From Notamacropus eugenii (Eukaryota; Chordata; Mammalia; Diprotodontia; Macropodidae): a DNA stretch of 64,000 bases. The notes beneath the pieces were generated by a model that searched no databases, was not told the DNA's origin, and saw only the letters and a program-made list of their open reading frames with translations. Position numbers and translations under genes: made by a program. Every line of letters begins with the position of its first letter. Position 1 is the first letter of the stretch. This document shows, one piece after another, positions 47,170 to 58,540 of this stretch. The stretch spans positions 193,604,372 through 193,668,371 of the forward strand of contig NC_092875.1 of NCBI RefSeq assembly GCF_028372415.1. Direction: 5' to 3'.

Positions 47170-48310
47170 TATTTAAAAAAATTAATAAATTGATAAATAA
47201 ATTCATTAATTTTTTGGTTGCATTTTGAGTTGAGAGTTGTTTTCCTCCCTTTCTCCCTCCCAATCCCACTTTAGAGAAGGCCACCATTTGATATAGATAT
47301 TGATATGTTGGACCATACAATACACACTTCCATATATCAGTTCTTTCTCTGGAGGTAGATAGCATTTTTCTTCGTAAGTCTTTTGTAGTTGATTTGAATA
47401 TTCATATTATTCAGATTGGCTTAGTCATTCACAGTTATTCTTCAAACAATATTGCTGGTACTATATACAGTGTTCTTTTTGTTTTGCTCATCATTATTTC
47501 ATGCAAGTCTTCCTGTTTTCAAAAAATTAACCTGCTTGTCATTTCTTGTAGCACAGTAGTATTTATTCCATCACAGTCATATACCACAATTTTTTCATCC
47601 ACTCCCTAATTTCTGGGCTTTCCTGCACTTTCCAGTTCTTTGCTACCATAAAGAGAGCAACTATAAATATTTTAGAACATATAGGTTCTTATCCTTTTTC
47701 TCTGATCACCCTGCAAAATACACCTAATAGTGGTATTGCTGGATCAGAAGGTATATACAATTTAATAACTCTTTGGGCATATTTACAGATTGTTTTCCAA
47801 AATGGTTGGATCAGTTCACAGTTCTACCAATATCATATTAACACCAAGTATGTTAGTGTTCGAGTTTTTCCATATCTCCTCCAACATTTGTCATATTTCA
47901 CTTCTATCATTTTACCCAGTCTGATAGGATATGAGATGGTACCTCAGAGTTATATTAATTTGAATTTCTTCAATCAGTAATGATTCCGATTATCATTTTT
48001 TCATATGACTATAAGATTTTTTTTCATTGAAAAATTGCCCATTCTTATCTACTAACTATTAATTGGGGGAATGACTCATTCTTATAAATTTGATTCAGTT
48101 GTCTACATATTTGAGATATGAGACCTTCATCCTAGAAACTGTAAAAATTTCCTCCCAATTTTCTGCTTTCCTTCTACTCTTGCCTACATGGCTTTTATCT
48201 GTAGAAAATCTTTTTAATTTCATGTAATCAGCATCATCTATAATATATTCTACAGTAGTCTCTATCTCTTGTTAATTCATAAATTCTTCTCTTATCCATA
48301 AGTCTGATAG
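47170..48310 (-). repeat. L1 3' third, antisense
   Basis: Runs from the 3' UTR (CCTCCCTTTCTCCCTCCCAA) through the ORF2 C-terminus (TAGCACAGTAGTATTTATTC, GTATTGCTGGATCAGAAGG, GATGAGATGG-type block) to GCTTTCCTTCTACTCTTGCC and the ATAAATTCTTCTCTTATCC region. Decayed, about 1.1 kb. Confidence 0.8.
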
Positions 48311-48754
48311 GAAATATGTTTTGTACTCTACTTATTCCTTATGAGGCAAGAAATATGCTACAGTAGAAAATGTCTTGTGCATGAGGGTTGTAACCATTTA
48401 ATGTTTACATTTGAAAGGAGTTAGTAACCTCTGTAGTAATGACATACTCAGGACTAAGCAATGTATGTAGGTTTAATTTGTAAGCTCAGTGTTCACATGG
48501 GAGAAGATAAAAAAGGATAAAATCCAGTAGAAGTAGAATAGAAGAGAGCTGGCATACCTGGTATTTTTTTTCAGAGGCAGAACCACTTTTCATTTACCAA
48601 TTCTTTGAGATGACTGAGGGGTCAGAGAGGAAGGGCCTGCTTTGTTGGTAAAGTTTGTCCAAATTGGAAGATGTTTGAGGTAAAGTCTTTTGAGATAACA
48701 GAATGCTGTATTCTCCAGCTTGTTAGGAATTGTTCTGTCTGTCAGAAAGCTCTT

Positions 48755-49160
48755 CCTTCTGCAGAGCTGCCAAAGTGAATTTCCTAAATTCCGAGGCTGA
48801 TGCTGTCACTCCCCTAAACTCTAGTGTCTCCCTATAGCTTCTGAATTCAACTATAAACTTTGTTTGGCACTTAAAATCTTTCACAACCTTGCCCACCTTC
48901 TCTTACAAAATCATCCCTCACCCCTCTTAATACACACAGTGGTTCGTGGTTAGACTGCTCTTGCCCTTCCTCATACACAACGCTTAATCTCCCATCTGGG
49001 TACCTTTGCGTTGGGCTTCCATAAACTGAATATTACTCATGAATGAATGAATGAAATAAAGTGTTATTTTAACTTCTTAGGGGGTACAAATAGATATACA
49101 AATAGGAAAGTGAGACAATTTCTGGTCTCAAGGAGCAAATTCTCTACTGGGGAGGGAACA
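48755..49160. repeat. Sense L2 fragment then antisense L2 3' end
   Basis: 48755-49020 has CTGCCAAAGTGAATTTCCTA and CTTTGTTTGGCACTTAAAAT (sense). 49040-49160 has GTCTCAAGGAGCAAATTCTC (antisense L2 end). Confidence 0.65.
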
Positions 49161-50010
49161 CATGGAGCAAGTGCAAGTCAGATGGAAGGGTCCCATGGTC
49201 CTTCAGATACATCAGCAAAGCAGATGGTATTCTATCTTCTTTAATGTCATTTAAACTGATCAAATCATGACAACTTTTGATATTAAACCACTTGCTAGTG
49301 CTAAGGGCTTTGGTAGGTAGAACTTTCTTTTGTTGGTCTCCACAGTAGCTGTGGATACAAAACCTGAAGGGGAGGTTGCCAGCCCAGATCTCCATAGGGG
49401 TTGCTTCCCAGGATGATGACTGCAGGGTTGGACTTGACCAGGACCAGTAGTCTGGTGATGCTGCCAATCTTGGGGCACTTGGAGCCTATAGGTGGCAGTT
49501 GGTCAGTAGTTGGTGGTGGTAGTGGTGAGGAAGATAGGCTCTTTCTCCAGTTAGTGCTCCTTTCAGTGATGGCCATGAGGCCTGGGCTGGAAGCAAGGCC
49601 AGTGATCGGGGGAGCACTACTCTTCCCAGGACTCTTGGGTACCAGAGGAATGTTCATGGCAAAAGGAGGGAAGCAGGCTCTGGAGGTGGTAGGGGGTTGG
49701 CCCTCGATTCAAGGACATGTGGGGGTTGGAGACAGAGAAATGAGAGTAGGAGGAGGGACTCTCAGGGACAGACACATGGGACCAGAGCAGGAGCTCAGAA
49801 CAATGAAAGACATGTGGGAACTGGACACAGGGGCAGGTGGCTAGAGCCATAGAAAAGTCTCCTCTTTCTGAGCTGAAGGTGTAAGTTCCTCTACCCTCCC
49901 AAAGGGGTTTCTTCTTGGGGTGTATTGGGGTATATATTGGGGGTGGGAGGTCATGGAGAGCCAAGCTAAGGGGTAGGAGCTGAGAGAGGGCATAGTACTG
50001 AACAGTCAAC
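49160..50010 (-). other. Unidentified GC-rich block with open frames
   Basis: I do not recognise this. It is about 850 bp, distinctly more GC-rich than its surroundings, and follows antisense L2 3' sequence. Minus-strand frames are open at 49617-50009 (130 residues) and 49301-49657 (118 residues, starting ATG at 49657), overlapping by about 40 bp in different frames. The second is rich in Ser, Pro and Thr and contains PKSPGKSSAPP and SSSPLPPPTTDQLPP. No domain, signal peptide or membrane segment is evident, and there is no poly-A-like tail at the expected end. A plus-strand frame at 49401-49844 is open too, so the openness may simply reflect composition. It could be a decayed retrocopy, an old repeat, or spurious frames. 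Confidence 0.3.
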
Positions 50011-50084
50011 AGTTATTTTTTTGGGGGGGGATGTGGATTTCTTTCAGAATTCTTTACATAAAGTCGAATTTATTTTCTTCTGAT

Positions 50085-50187
50085 ATTCTCTGAGGCTAGA
50101 GAACATTTCATTTTTATCTATTTTTTATCCCTAGCCCAGTACCTGGTAGGTGATTTGTAGTAAACACTTGTTGAGTGATTGATTGAA
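50085..50187 (+). repeat. L2 LINE 3' end
   Basis: TCCCTAGCCCAGTACCTGGT and AACACTTGTTGAGTGATTGA are the sense terminus. A MIR-like fragment follows at about 50215-50330. Confidence 0.8.
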
Positions 50188-50675
50188 TCCCGGCAGTGGA
50201 ACAGAGGGAAGGAATAATGTCAACTAACATTTATATGACCCTTTGATGCTTGCAAAACCTTTATAGACTTTATCTTGTTTGAGTCACACAATAGTCCTAT
50301 GTGTCAGGTATTTCAGGCAGGGGGAGAATGTGGTGGCAATTCCTTTGAAAATTAGTGTGTAAACTTTTCTCATTTTGTTAATTCTAGTCTCTTCACTAGA
50401 AATTTAAAAATTGTGCTTTATAGAACACACAGTGATTTGTTGGAGTCGTACAGGACAATGGAGTTCTTTTGATAAATAGCTTTTGGACATATGAACTAGT
50501 CCCCTTCCTCCATCACCTGTCTAGGGTTTGGCTTACAATTATAGTACCCTTCCAGATTTCATTACAAAAAACCATTAAGAGCAAAATATTTTAGCTGACA
50601 ATTACATACGTCTTATTTTGCCATTTCTGCATTGTTTATTGTTTTGGGCAGGTTGACCCTCTATATTGGAGTGAA

Positions 50676-50790
50676 TGAACAAAAAAGCATTTACTATGTG
50701 CTGAGCACTGAGTTTGCCAACCGTCTAGCCAGGTACACTTTGCCCTCCAGGAGCTTGTATCATAATGAGGAAGACAGCAAATACAGGACA
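50676..50790 (-). repeat. L2 LINE 3' end, antisense
   Basis: AAGCATTTACTATGTGCTGA and GCCCTCCAGGAGCTTGTATC. Confidence 0.7.
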
Positions 50791-50836
50791 GTTTAGCTGC
50801 AAGGCCCTATTAGCCTCAAGTGTCAAAGTGGGTACT

Positions 50837-51450
50837 AATGCATATTCTTTTTTTTTTTTTAATTTTTTTCTCAAATTTATTAATTTATTTGTTTTCAGTT
50901 TTCAACATTCACTTCCATAAGTTTTAAATTTTCTCCACTTTTCTTTCCCTTCCCTCCCCAAGACAGGATGTAGTCTTATATGGGCTCTATACATACCTTC
51001 TTATTAAATTCATTTTCACATTAGTCATGTTGCATAGAAGAATTAAAACGAGTGGAAGAAACCATGAAAAAAACAACCAAACATAAAAGAGAAAATAGTC
51101 TGCTTCATTGTGCATTCCGATTCCGTAGTTCTTTCTCTGGATGTGGATAGCATTTTGCCTCAAGAGTCTTTTGGGAATGTTTTAGGTCCTTGCATTGTTA
51201 TAAAGGGCTAAGTCCATCAAAAACTGTCCTCAAACACTGTGGCTGTTACTGTGTATACAATGTTCTTCTGGCTCTGCTCATTTCACTCAGCATCAGTTCA
51301 TTTAAATCTTTCCAGGTTTTCCAGAAGTCTGCCTGTTGATCATTTCCTATAGCACAATAGTATTCCATTACATTCATACACCACAACTTGTTCAGCCGTT
51401 CCCCAGCTGATGGGCATCCCCTTGATTTCCAGTTGAATGCATATTCTTTT
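50837..51450 (-). mobile_element. Young 5'-truncated L1 with 15-bp target-site duplication
   Basis: AATGCATATTCTTTT flanks the element at 50837-50851 and 51436-51450. Between them is a poly-T start, then antisense L1 3' UTR and ORF2 C-terminus (GTTCTTCTGGCTCTGCTCAT, TATTCCATTACATTCATACA, GATGGGCATCCCCTTGATTT). The element is about 584 bp and well preserved. Confidence 0.9.
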
Positions 51451-51454
51451 ATGT

Positions 51455-52490
51455 TATTGCCATCGATGAAACTATTTTCTTACAGGAGTGCTGTGTGGAG
51501 TCCTGGTGTCTAGAAGTTAAATGTAGTCCATTTCAGCTCTGCTTTGTGGGGGCTGTGGAGATGAGTTAGCTTCTGAACTTTGTGCCAGCACGCCTAATAA
51601 AACTATGATATTTTTGACTTGCATTTTCAGCTAATTTTATACCTATGAAGCTTCTAATTTATGATCTACTGTACTCCTAGTTTTGTATTTCTTCTGCTGT
51701 GGTAATGTCACTAATATCTACATCATTTAATATTCTTCTTTGACGTTAGTCATTTCACCATATATGAAAGGTAATTGTAAGAAAGAACCCCTAACTCAGA
51801 TAAGCAGAAAGGGAGAGGGAGGACCTTATGTATCAGATAATTTTTTAGAAATGCAATATTCTAAAAGTCTTAGTGCAGTTTTATTCTGCTAAAGTTCAAA
51901 AGCTACTAAAGTGCTGCTACTTAGTTCAATTTCAAGGTACTAAAACTTGAAACTGTACTAAGACTTTTGGAACATCCTGTATTGGAGAATAAGATTGGTT
52001 TTTCTGTTAATGACTTGAATTTTACAAATTTAGTTTTTCAGTTTTGCCCTACCTCTCCTATGTTTACCATATACTTCAGGAATTTGTGGAATTTCTTGAT
52101 GCAACGTTCACTGTTATCTACAGGGTGATGTTGAAATACATTTAACAAGTAATTGCAGTTTTGCCTTTGGGTTTTATTATAGTTTTCTAATAAGGAATGG
52201 AATTTCAAATTGTATTCTATCTAAGCAGCTATTTTTCCTATTGAAACAAGATTGATGGGCTATCATTAATAATAACATATTGTAAAATGTCAATTATTAC
52301 CAAGTCCTAATATGAATCTTAGTTGAAATTTCACTAAATCAGGCTCTTAACATAAATTAATATTTAAATTTGAGGGGTAAAAAAATGTGCACAGTAGATG
52401 CAGAATAGAGATTCTTTGTAATTATTTATATTATAAATTCTTATATCACCATAAACATATTCATTCATGTGATTCTAAGTATGGATTTTT
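51455..52490. other. Intron DNA, nothing recognised
   Basis: AT-rich and apparently unique. Near 51850-51975, partially inverted segments (TAAAAGTCTTAGTGCAGTTT and AAACTGTACTAAGACTTTTG) could form a hairpin, possibly an old DNA-element remnant. Confidence 0.4.
51857..51975. mobile_element. Possible palindromic MITE
   Basis: CTAAAAGTCTTAGTGCAGTT near 51861 is mirrored, inverted, by AACTGTACTAAGACTTTTGG near 51951. The arms are about 20 bp with few mismatches around a loop of roughly 70 bp that is also partly palindromic (CTACTAAAG/CTGCTACTTAG). This looks like a small inverted-repeat transposon relic. Confidence 0.5.
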
Positions 52491-52494
52491 ATCT

Positions 52495-52680
52495 AGGTGG
52501 CGCTTAGTTCAAAATAGACCTAAGTTCAAATTTCACCTTAGACATTATGAGCTGTTTGAGCCTGGGCAAGTCATTTAACCTACTTGCCTCAGTTTCCTCA
52601 CTTGTAAAATGAGTGTAATAATAGTATCTACTTCCCAGAGTTGTTTTGAGGAAAAACTGAGGTAATAAGTAATAATCTCT
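52495..52680 (+). repeat. tRNA-headed/MIR-type SINE
   Basis: GGTGGCGCTTAGTTCAAAAT, GCCTGGGCAAGTCATTTAAC and CAGTTTCCTCACTTGTAAAA in sense order. It abuts the half-L1 block. Confidence 0.75.
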
Positions 52681-54249
52681 TCACTTCTGTTTTTCTTTCC
52701 TTTTTTTCTAATATATAATTTATTTATTTTTCCATTTTCAGCATTCACTTCCACAAGAATTTGAATTCAAAATTTTCTCCCTATCTCAGCATGCACCACA
52801 TCCATGCTTTCCTCCAGTCTGTCGTCCCTTCTATTACCCATCTTTCTTCCATCCCCCTTCCCCTGTATTTTCCTGTAGGGCAAAATAGGTTTCTTCTGTA
52901 CTCCATTGCCTGTATATCTTAATTTCTAGTTGCATGCAAAAACCATTTTTAACATTCATTCTTAAAGCTTTGAGTTCCATATTCTCTCCTTCCCTCCTCA
53001 CCCACCCTCTATGAGAAAACAGGCAATTCAGTATAGGTCATACATGTGTAACAATGCAAAGCACTTCCATAATAGTTTTGTTGTAAAAAACTAACCACAT
53101 TTCCCTCTGTCCTATCCTGCCCTCCATTTATTCCATTCTCTCCCTTGACCTGTCTTCCCCAGTAGTGTTTACATCTGATTATCCCTGTCCCCAATTTGCT
53201 TTTCCTTCTGTTATCTTCCCTGTCCTATCCCCTTCCCTCTTGCCTTCCTGCAGGGTAAAATAGATTTCCATATTCAGTTGAGTGTGTGTTATTCTTCATT
53301 AAGCAAATCCTATGAGAGTATGGCTTGTTTATTTTCTTTCATCTCCTCCTTCTTCCCCTCCATTGTAAAAGCTCTTTCTTCTCTCTTTTATGTGAGATGA
53401 GTTACTACATTCTACCTCTCCCTTACTCCTAGTACATTCCATTTAACAGTAAATTTCTTTTTTTTAAAATTTATTTAACTTTTAATATTCATTTTCACAA
53501 AATTTTGGGTTCCAAATTTTCTCCCCATTTCTCCCCTCCCACCACCCCAAAACAGTGAGCATTCTAATTGCCCCTATCATCAATCTGCCCTCTCCTCTAA
53601 CATCCCTCCCTTCCCTTGTCCCCATCTTCTCTTTTGTCCTGTAAGACAAGGTAACTTTCTATACCCCATACCTGTGATTCTTATTTCCTAGTAGCAAGAA
53701 CAGAACTTGACAGTTGTTCCTAAAACTTTGAGTTCCAACTTCTCTTCATCCCTTTGGGAAGGCAAGCAATTCAGTATAGGCCATATCTGTGTAGTTTTGC
53801 AAATGACTTCCATAATAGTTGTGTTGTATAAGACTAACTATAATTCCCTCCATCCTATCCTGCCCCCCATTGCTTCTGTTCTCTCTTTTGATCCTGTCCC
53901 TCCCCAAGAGAGTTGACTTCAAATTACTCCCTCCTCCCACTGCCCTCCCTTCCATCATCCCCCCTACCTTGCTTATCCCCTTCTCCCCCACTTTCCTGTA
54001 CTGTGAAATAGGTTTTCATACCAAAATGAGTGTGCATTTTATTCCTTCCTTTAGTTGAATGTGATGAGAGTAAGCTTCATGTTTTTTCTCTCACCTCCGC
54101 TCTTTTTCTCTCCACTGAAAAGTCTTTTGCTTGCCTCTTCTATGAGAGATAATTTGCCCCATTCCATTTCTCCCCCCAATATATTTCTCTCTCACACCTT
54201 AATTTCATTTTTTTAAGATATGATCCCATCCTATTCAATTCACTCTGTG

Positions 54250-54251
<2 letters not shown>

Positions 54252-54293
<42 letters not shown>
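54252..54293. repeat. (TG)n in the element A 3' UTR
   Basis: A 42-bp TG run located at the same relative position as the CA run in element B, but complementary-strand reading gives CA in both elements' sense direction is not met: B has CA on the plus strand (TG in its sense direction), A has TG on the plus strand (CA in its sense direction). The runs have therefore evolved or expanded independently. Confidence 0.85.
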
Positions 54294-54296
<3 letters not shown>

Positions 54297-54428
54297 CCCA
54301 CCAACTACCCAGATACTGAAAAGTTTCAAGAGTTGCAAATATTTTCTTTCCATGTAGGAATGTAAACAGTTCAACTTTAGTAAGTCCCTTAGGACTTCTC
54401 TTTGCTGTTTACCTTTTCATGTTTCTCT

Positions 54429-55631
54429 TCATTCTTGTGTTTGAAAGTCAGATTTTCTTTTCAGCTCTGGTCTTTTCATCAAGAATGCTTGAAAATCCTC
54501 TATTTCATTGAAAGACCATTTTTTCCCCTGAAGTATTATACTCATTTTTGCTGGGTAGGTGATTCTTGGTTTTAGTCTTAGTTCTTTTGACTTCTGGAAT
54601 ATCATATTCCGCGCCCTTCGATCCCTTAATGTAGAAGCTGCTAGATCTTGTGTTATCCTGATTGTATTTCCACAATACTTGAATTGTTTCTTTCTAACTG
54701 CTTGCAATATTTTCTCCTTGACCAGGGAACTCTGGAATTTAATCACAATGTTCCTAGGAGTTTCTCTTTTTGGATCTCTTTCAGGAGGTGATTGGTGGAT
54801 TCTTTCAATATTTTGCCCCCTGGTTCTAGAATATCAGGGCAGTTTTCCTTGACAATTTCATGACAATTTCCTTGACATTTCAAGAGTCTAGGCTCTTTTT
54901 TGATCATGGCTTTCAGGTAGTCCCATAATTTTTAAATTGTCTCTCCTGGATCTATTTTCCAGGTTAGCTGTTTTTCCAGTGAAATATTTCACATTATCTT
55001 CCATTTTTTCATTCTTTTGGTTTTGTTTTGTGATTTCTTGGTTTCTCATAAAGTCATTAGCCTCCATCTGTTCCATTCTAATTTTGAAAGAACTATTTTC
55101 TTCAGTGAGCTTTTGAACCTCCTTTTCCATTTGGCTAATTCTGCTTTTGAAAGCCTTCTTCTCCTCATTGGCTTTTTGAACCTCTTTTGCCAGTTGAGTT
55201 AGCCTATTTTTCAAGATGTTACTTTCTTCACCATTTTTTTGGGTCTCTTTTAGCAAGGTGTTGACCTGCTTTTCATGCTTTTCTTGCATCTCTCTCATTT
55301 CTCTTCCCAATTTTTCCTCCATCTCTCTTACCTGATTTTCAAAATCCTTTTTAAGCTCTTCCATGGCCTGAGACCACTGAATATATATTTTGGATGTTTG
55401 GGATACAGAAGCCTTTACTTTTATGTCTTTCTCTGATGGTAAGCATTGTTCTTCCTCATCAGAAAGGATGGGAGGAGATATCTGTTCACCAAGAAAGTAA
55501 CCTTCTGTAGTCTTATTTTTTTCCCTTTTTTGGGCATTTTCCCAACCAGTTACTTGACTTTTGGGTCCTTTGTCAAGAGTAGGGTATACTCTGGGAATCT
55601 GTGAGATCTCAGTTCCTCCAAGGTGGCCCAA
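54429..55631 (-). pseudogene. L1-type ORF1 of element A, broken
   Basis: L1 ORF1p is the RNA-binding chaperone that trimerises through a coiled coil and packages element RNA in the cytoplasm. The first open segment (55631-54888, 247 residues; its first codon here is TTG, so the true start is unresolved) has an acidic N-region (LSDEEEQCLPSEKD). A long Glu/Lys-rich heptad stretch (MEELKKDFENQVREMEEKL onward) then leads to RRDNLKIMGLPE, the start of the RRM-like domain. The frame stops there. A second segment (54746-54429, 105 residues) carries the C-terminal domain (VKEKILQAVRKKQFKYCGNT, TYPAKMSIILQGKKWSF). Between them lie stops and a short repeated GACAATTTC motif. Inactive. Confidence 0.85.
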
Positions 55632-56425
55632 TGAAGCGTGTACTGGTCTGGACGTAGAGAGGGATTTTTGTGCCCAGAATCTTAACAGTTATGTCTCCAC
55701 AGCTACCTGGCCTCCAGTTCCACCAAGTCAGCCCTGGGGGCTGATTTTCAGATAAGCTGGATGGGCAGGGCCTCCATTCAGTGTGAGACAAAGACCAGCT
55801 TTCCCAGGGCCTCCACATAGGGCTGAGGTAAGATTCAGCTCTTCAGTGCCCCCAGGGGTTTTTATGCTCCAACAATGCAGCAGTCTGTATGGGCTGTGCT
55901 GTTTCCTGCTGCTGGAGCTATGGAAAGGCCCTTCTCCCTTCCTGGCTAGCTGAAAAATCCCTTCACTGACCTTTGGTGCCTGTGGGTTGAGGGATCTGAG
56001 GACCGGCTGCTGCGACTGGAGATTCTTCCCCCGAGGTGTACTCCTCCCAGAGTCTTGTCTTGCTGGGCCGTGCGGCCAAGGCTGGACTGGCCTCCGCTCT
56101 GCATGGGGCACAACCAACATTTCCTGTGGGCCTTTCAGGTCACCCTGGGCTGGAAATCTCCTCCACTCTGTTGTTCTCCACTTCTGCTGCTCCAGAATTT
56201 GTTGAGAGTCCCTCTCTACAGGTGTTTTGTGGGCTGTGTGGGGAGACCCTGCCTAAGTGTGTCTTTCTAGTCCGTCATCTTGGCTCTGCCCCCCCAAATT
56301 TAATTTTTTTAGGTATTCTCCTTTCATATTCAGCTCATCTTGTGCTCTCTGTCAATATACACACATGTACATATACATACCTATGAATATATAATATACA
56401 TATACATACATACCCTTACACACCT

Positions 56426-56429
<4 letters not shown>

Positions 56430-56478
<49 letters not shown>
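56430..56478. repeat. (CA)n in the element B 3' UTR
   Basis: A 49-bp CA run preceded by TATACATA-type units. Frames through it are low-complexity. Confidence 0.9.
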
Positions 56479-56479
<1 letters not shown>

Positions 56480-56619
56480 TTCCTCTAATTACCCCAGTGC
56501 TGAAAAAGGTCTCATGAGTTACAAATAACATCTTTCCATGGAGGAATGTAAAGAGTTCAATTTTGTTGAGTTCCTTAAGGCTTCTCTTAATTGTTTACCT
56601 TTTCATGTTTCCCTTGATT

Positions 56620-57860
56620 ATTGTATTTGAAAGTGAAATTTTCTATTCAGCTCTGGTCTTTTCAACAGGAATGCTTGGAAGTCCTCTATTGCATTGAAAT
56701 TCCATCTTTTCCCCTGAAGTATTGTACTCAGTTCTGCTGAGTAGGTGATTCTTGGTTTTAATCCTATCTTCTTTGACCTATGGAATATCATATTCCAAGC
56801 TTCTACAATTCCATGTACAAGTTGCTAAATCCTGTTATCCTGATTGTATTTCCACAATACTTGATTTGTTTCTTTCTAGCTGCTTGTAATATTTTCTCCT
56901 TAACCTGGGAACTCTGGAATTTGGCTACAATATTCCTAGGAGTTTTCCTTTTGGGGTCTCTTTCAGGAAGTGATGGGTGAATTCTTTTCATTTTTATTTT
57001 TACCCTCTGGTTCTAGAATATCAGGGCAGTTTTCCTTGATAATTCCTTGGAAGATGATAGCTAGGCTCCTTTTTGATCATCAAGGTTTTCAGGTAGACCA
57101 ATAATTTTTAAATTTTCTCTCCTGGATTTATTTTCCAGGTCAGTTGTTTTTCCAGTGAGGTATTTCACTTTGTCTTTTATTTTTTTCATTCTTTTGGTTT
57201 TCTTTTATAATTTCTTGGTTTCTTATGAAGTCGTTAGCTTCTATCTGCTCCATTCTAATTTTTAAAGAACTATTTTCTTCAGTGAGCTTTTGAACCTTCT
57301 TTCCCATTTGGCTCATTCTTCTTTTTAAAGCATTCTTTTCCTTATTGACTTTTTGGCCCTCTTTTCCCATGTGGGTTAATCTATTTTTAAAGGTGCTGTT
57401 CTCTTCAGCATTTCTTTGGGTCTCCTTTAGCAAGCTGTTGACTCGCTTTTCATGATTTTCTTGCTTAGCTCTCATTTCTCTTCCCAATTTTTCATCCACC
57501 TCTCTTCTTTGATTTTCAGAATCCTTTTTGAGCTCTTCCATCACCTGAGACTCTCCACTGCATGTTTTTTTTTTTTTTGGAGGTTTTGGATGTAGAAGCC
57601 TTGACTTTTATGTCTTCTTCTGATGGCATGCTTTGTTCTTCCTCATCTGAAAGGGTGGAAGAAAACACCTTTTCACTGAGAAAGCAGTCTAATGTAGTCT
57701 CTTTTTTTTCCCCCATTTTGGGCCATTTTTCCAGCCAGTTAATTGAGTTTTGAGTTCTTTGTCAAGTGGAGGGTATACTACCCTAGGTTTTTTGCAGCTG
57801 TTCTCTGAGATATTTCTAGGGACCTGTAAGTTCTCAGTTCTTCCAAGGTGGCACCATCAA
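56620..57860 (-). pseudogene. L1-type ORF1 of element B, broken
   Basis: The same protein as in element A, but more decayed. Fragments are 57716-57516 (acidic N-region, SDEEEQSMPSEED), 57544-57140 (coiled coil, MEELKKDSENQRREVDEKL) and 56991-56803 (C-terminal domain, RDPKRKTPRNIVAKFQSS). They lie in different frames or are separated by stops. Boundaries are judged by comparison with element A. Confidence 0.8.
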
Positions 57861-58540
57861 GGGAGAGGAGTTTACTCCTTTCCTGGCCTGCTCTCTATTC
57901 TGTGATAATAAGTACCCTTTTCTGCCCTGGAAATGTGAGTAAGATTTCCTCTCCACAGACACTACCAGTTCCACCACGCCAGTGCTCTTCCTCACCCCCA
58001 GACTACCTTTCAGGACTGAGACCCACATCAGCTGCTCGATTCCTCAGGGTCTGTAGGCTGAGGGCTCCAAAGTGGACTCTGCTGCCCCTGTGGCTGCCGC
58101 GGCTGCTGCTGCCACCGTGGCTGCCTCTACCCTGGGGCCAGTGTTAGGGGTAGACTGAGCTCCTCTCTCACCTGGGTGAAAGAGCTTTCTTACTGACTTT
58201 TGAAGCTGTCTTTGGCATTTGTGGGTTGAGAAATCTGGGAACCACATCTGCTACCTGTGATTCCATGCCCTCAAGCCTGTTATAGTGCTGTCTGTGCTGA
58301 GTGGCCCATTGGGCTGTGCTGTGCTCTGAGCCTGGTGCAGTAGACCCTTGCTATTGTCCTTCCAGGCTATCTTGGGCTGGAAGTCTATTTTACTCTGCCG
58401 TTTTGTGGCTTCTGCTGCTCTAGATTTTGTTTAGAGGCATTTTTTACAGGTATTTTGTAGTTTATGAGTGGAGAGCTAGAGTAGGTCAGTCCTTCTACTC
58501 GGCCATCTTGGTTTTACCTCCCATCCCCTCTTTTTCTTTC

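Larger units (their letters stand above)
53451..56301 (-). mobile_element. Inner half-L1-like element A, inserted in the 3' UTR of B
   Basis: AAATTT flanks it at 53451-53456 and 56296-56301. Minus strand: 5' end near 56295 (GCAGAGCCAAGATGACGGAC), 5' UTR of about 660 bp, ORF1 over 55631-54429, 3' UTR of about 970 bp with a (CA)n run (plus-strand TG at 54252-54293), and poly-A at about 53458-53465. Total about 2.84 kb with no ORF2. The layout fits the half-L1 (HAL1) type known from mammals; family name is inference. Confidence 0.8.
52690..58540 (-). mobile_element. Outer half-L1-like element B (interrupted by element A)
   Basis: TTTTTCTTTC occurs at 52690-52699 and 58531-58540 and looks like the target-site duplication, though it is low complexity. 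Reading the minus strand, the 5' end is near 58530 (GTAAAACCAAGATGGCCGAG, a typical L1 start with a YY1-like AAGATGG). It has a 5' UTR, a broken ORF1, a 3' UTR with a CA run, and an A-rich 3' end at 52700. No ORF2 lies between ORF1 and the tail. Without element A it would be about 3.0 kb. Confidence 0.75.

Noticed and set aside
55561..56386. Several plus-strand frames of 60-116 residues
   Set aside because: They are antisense to the 5' UTR of half-L1 element A and have no independent support.
58044..58247. Ala-rich minus-strand frame
   Set aside because: It lies in the GC-rich 5' UTR of element B and reflects GCC/GCT repeats.
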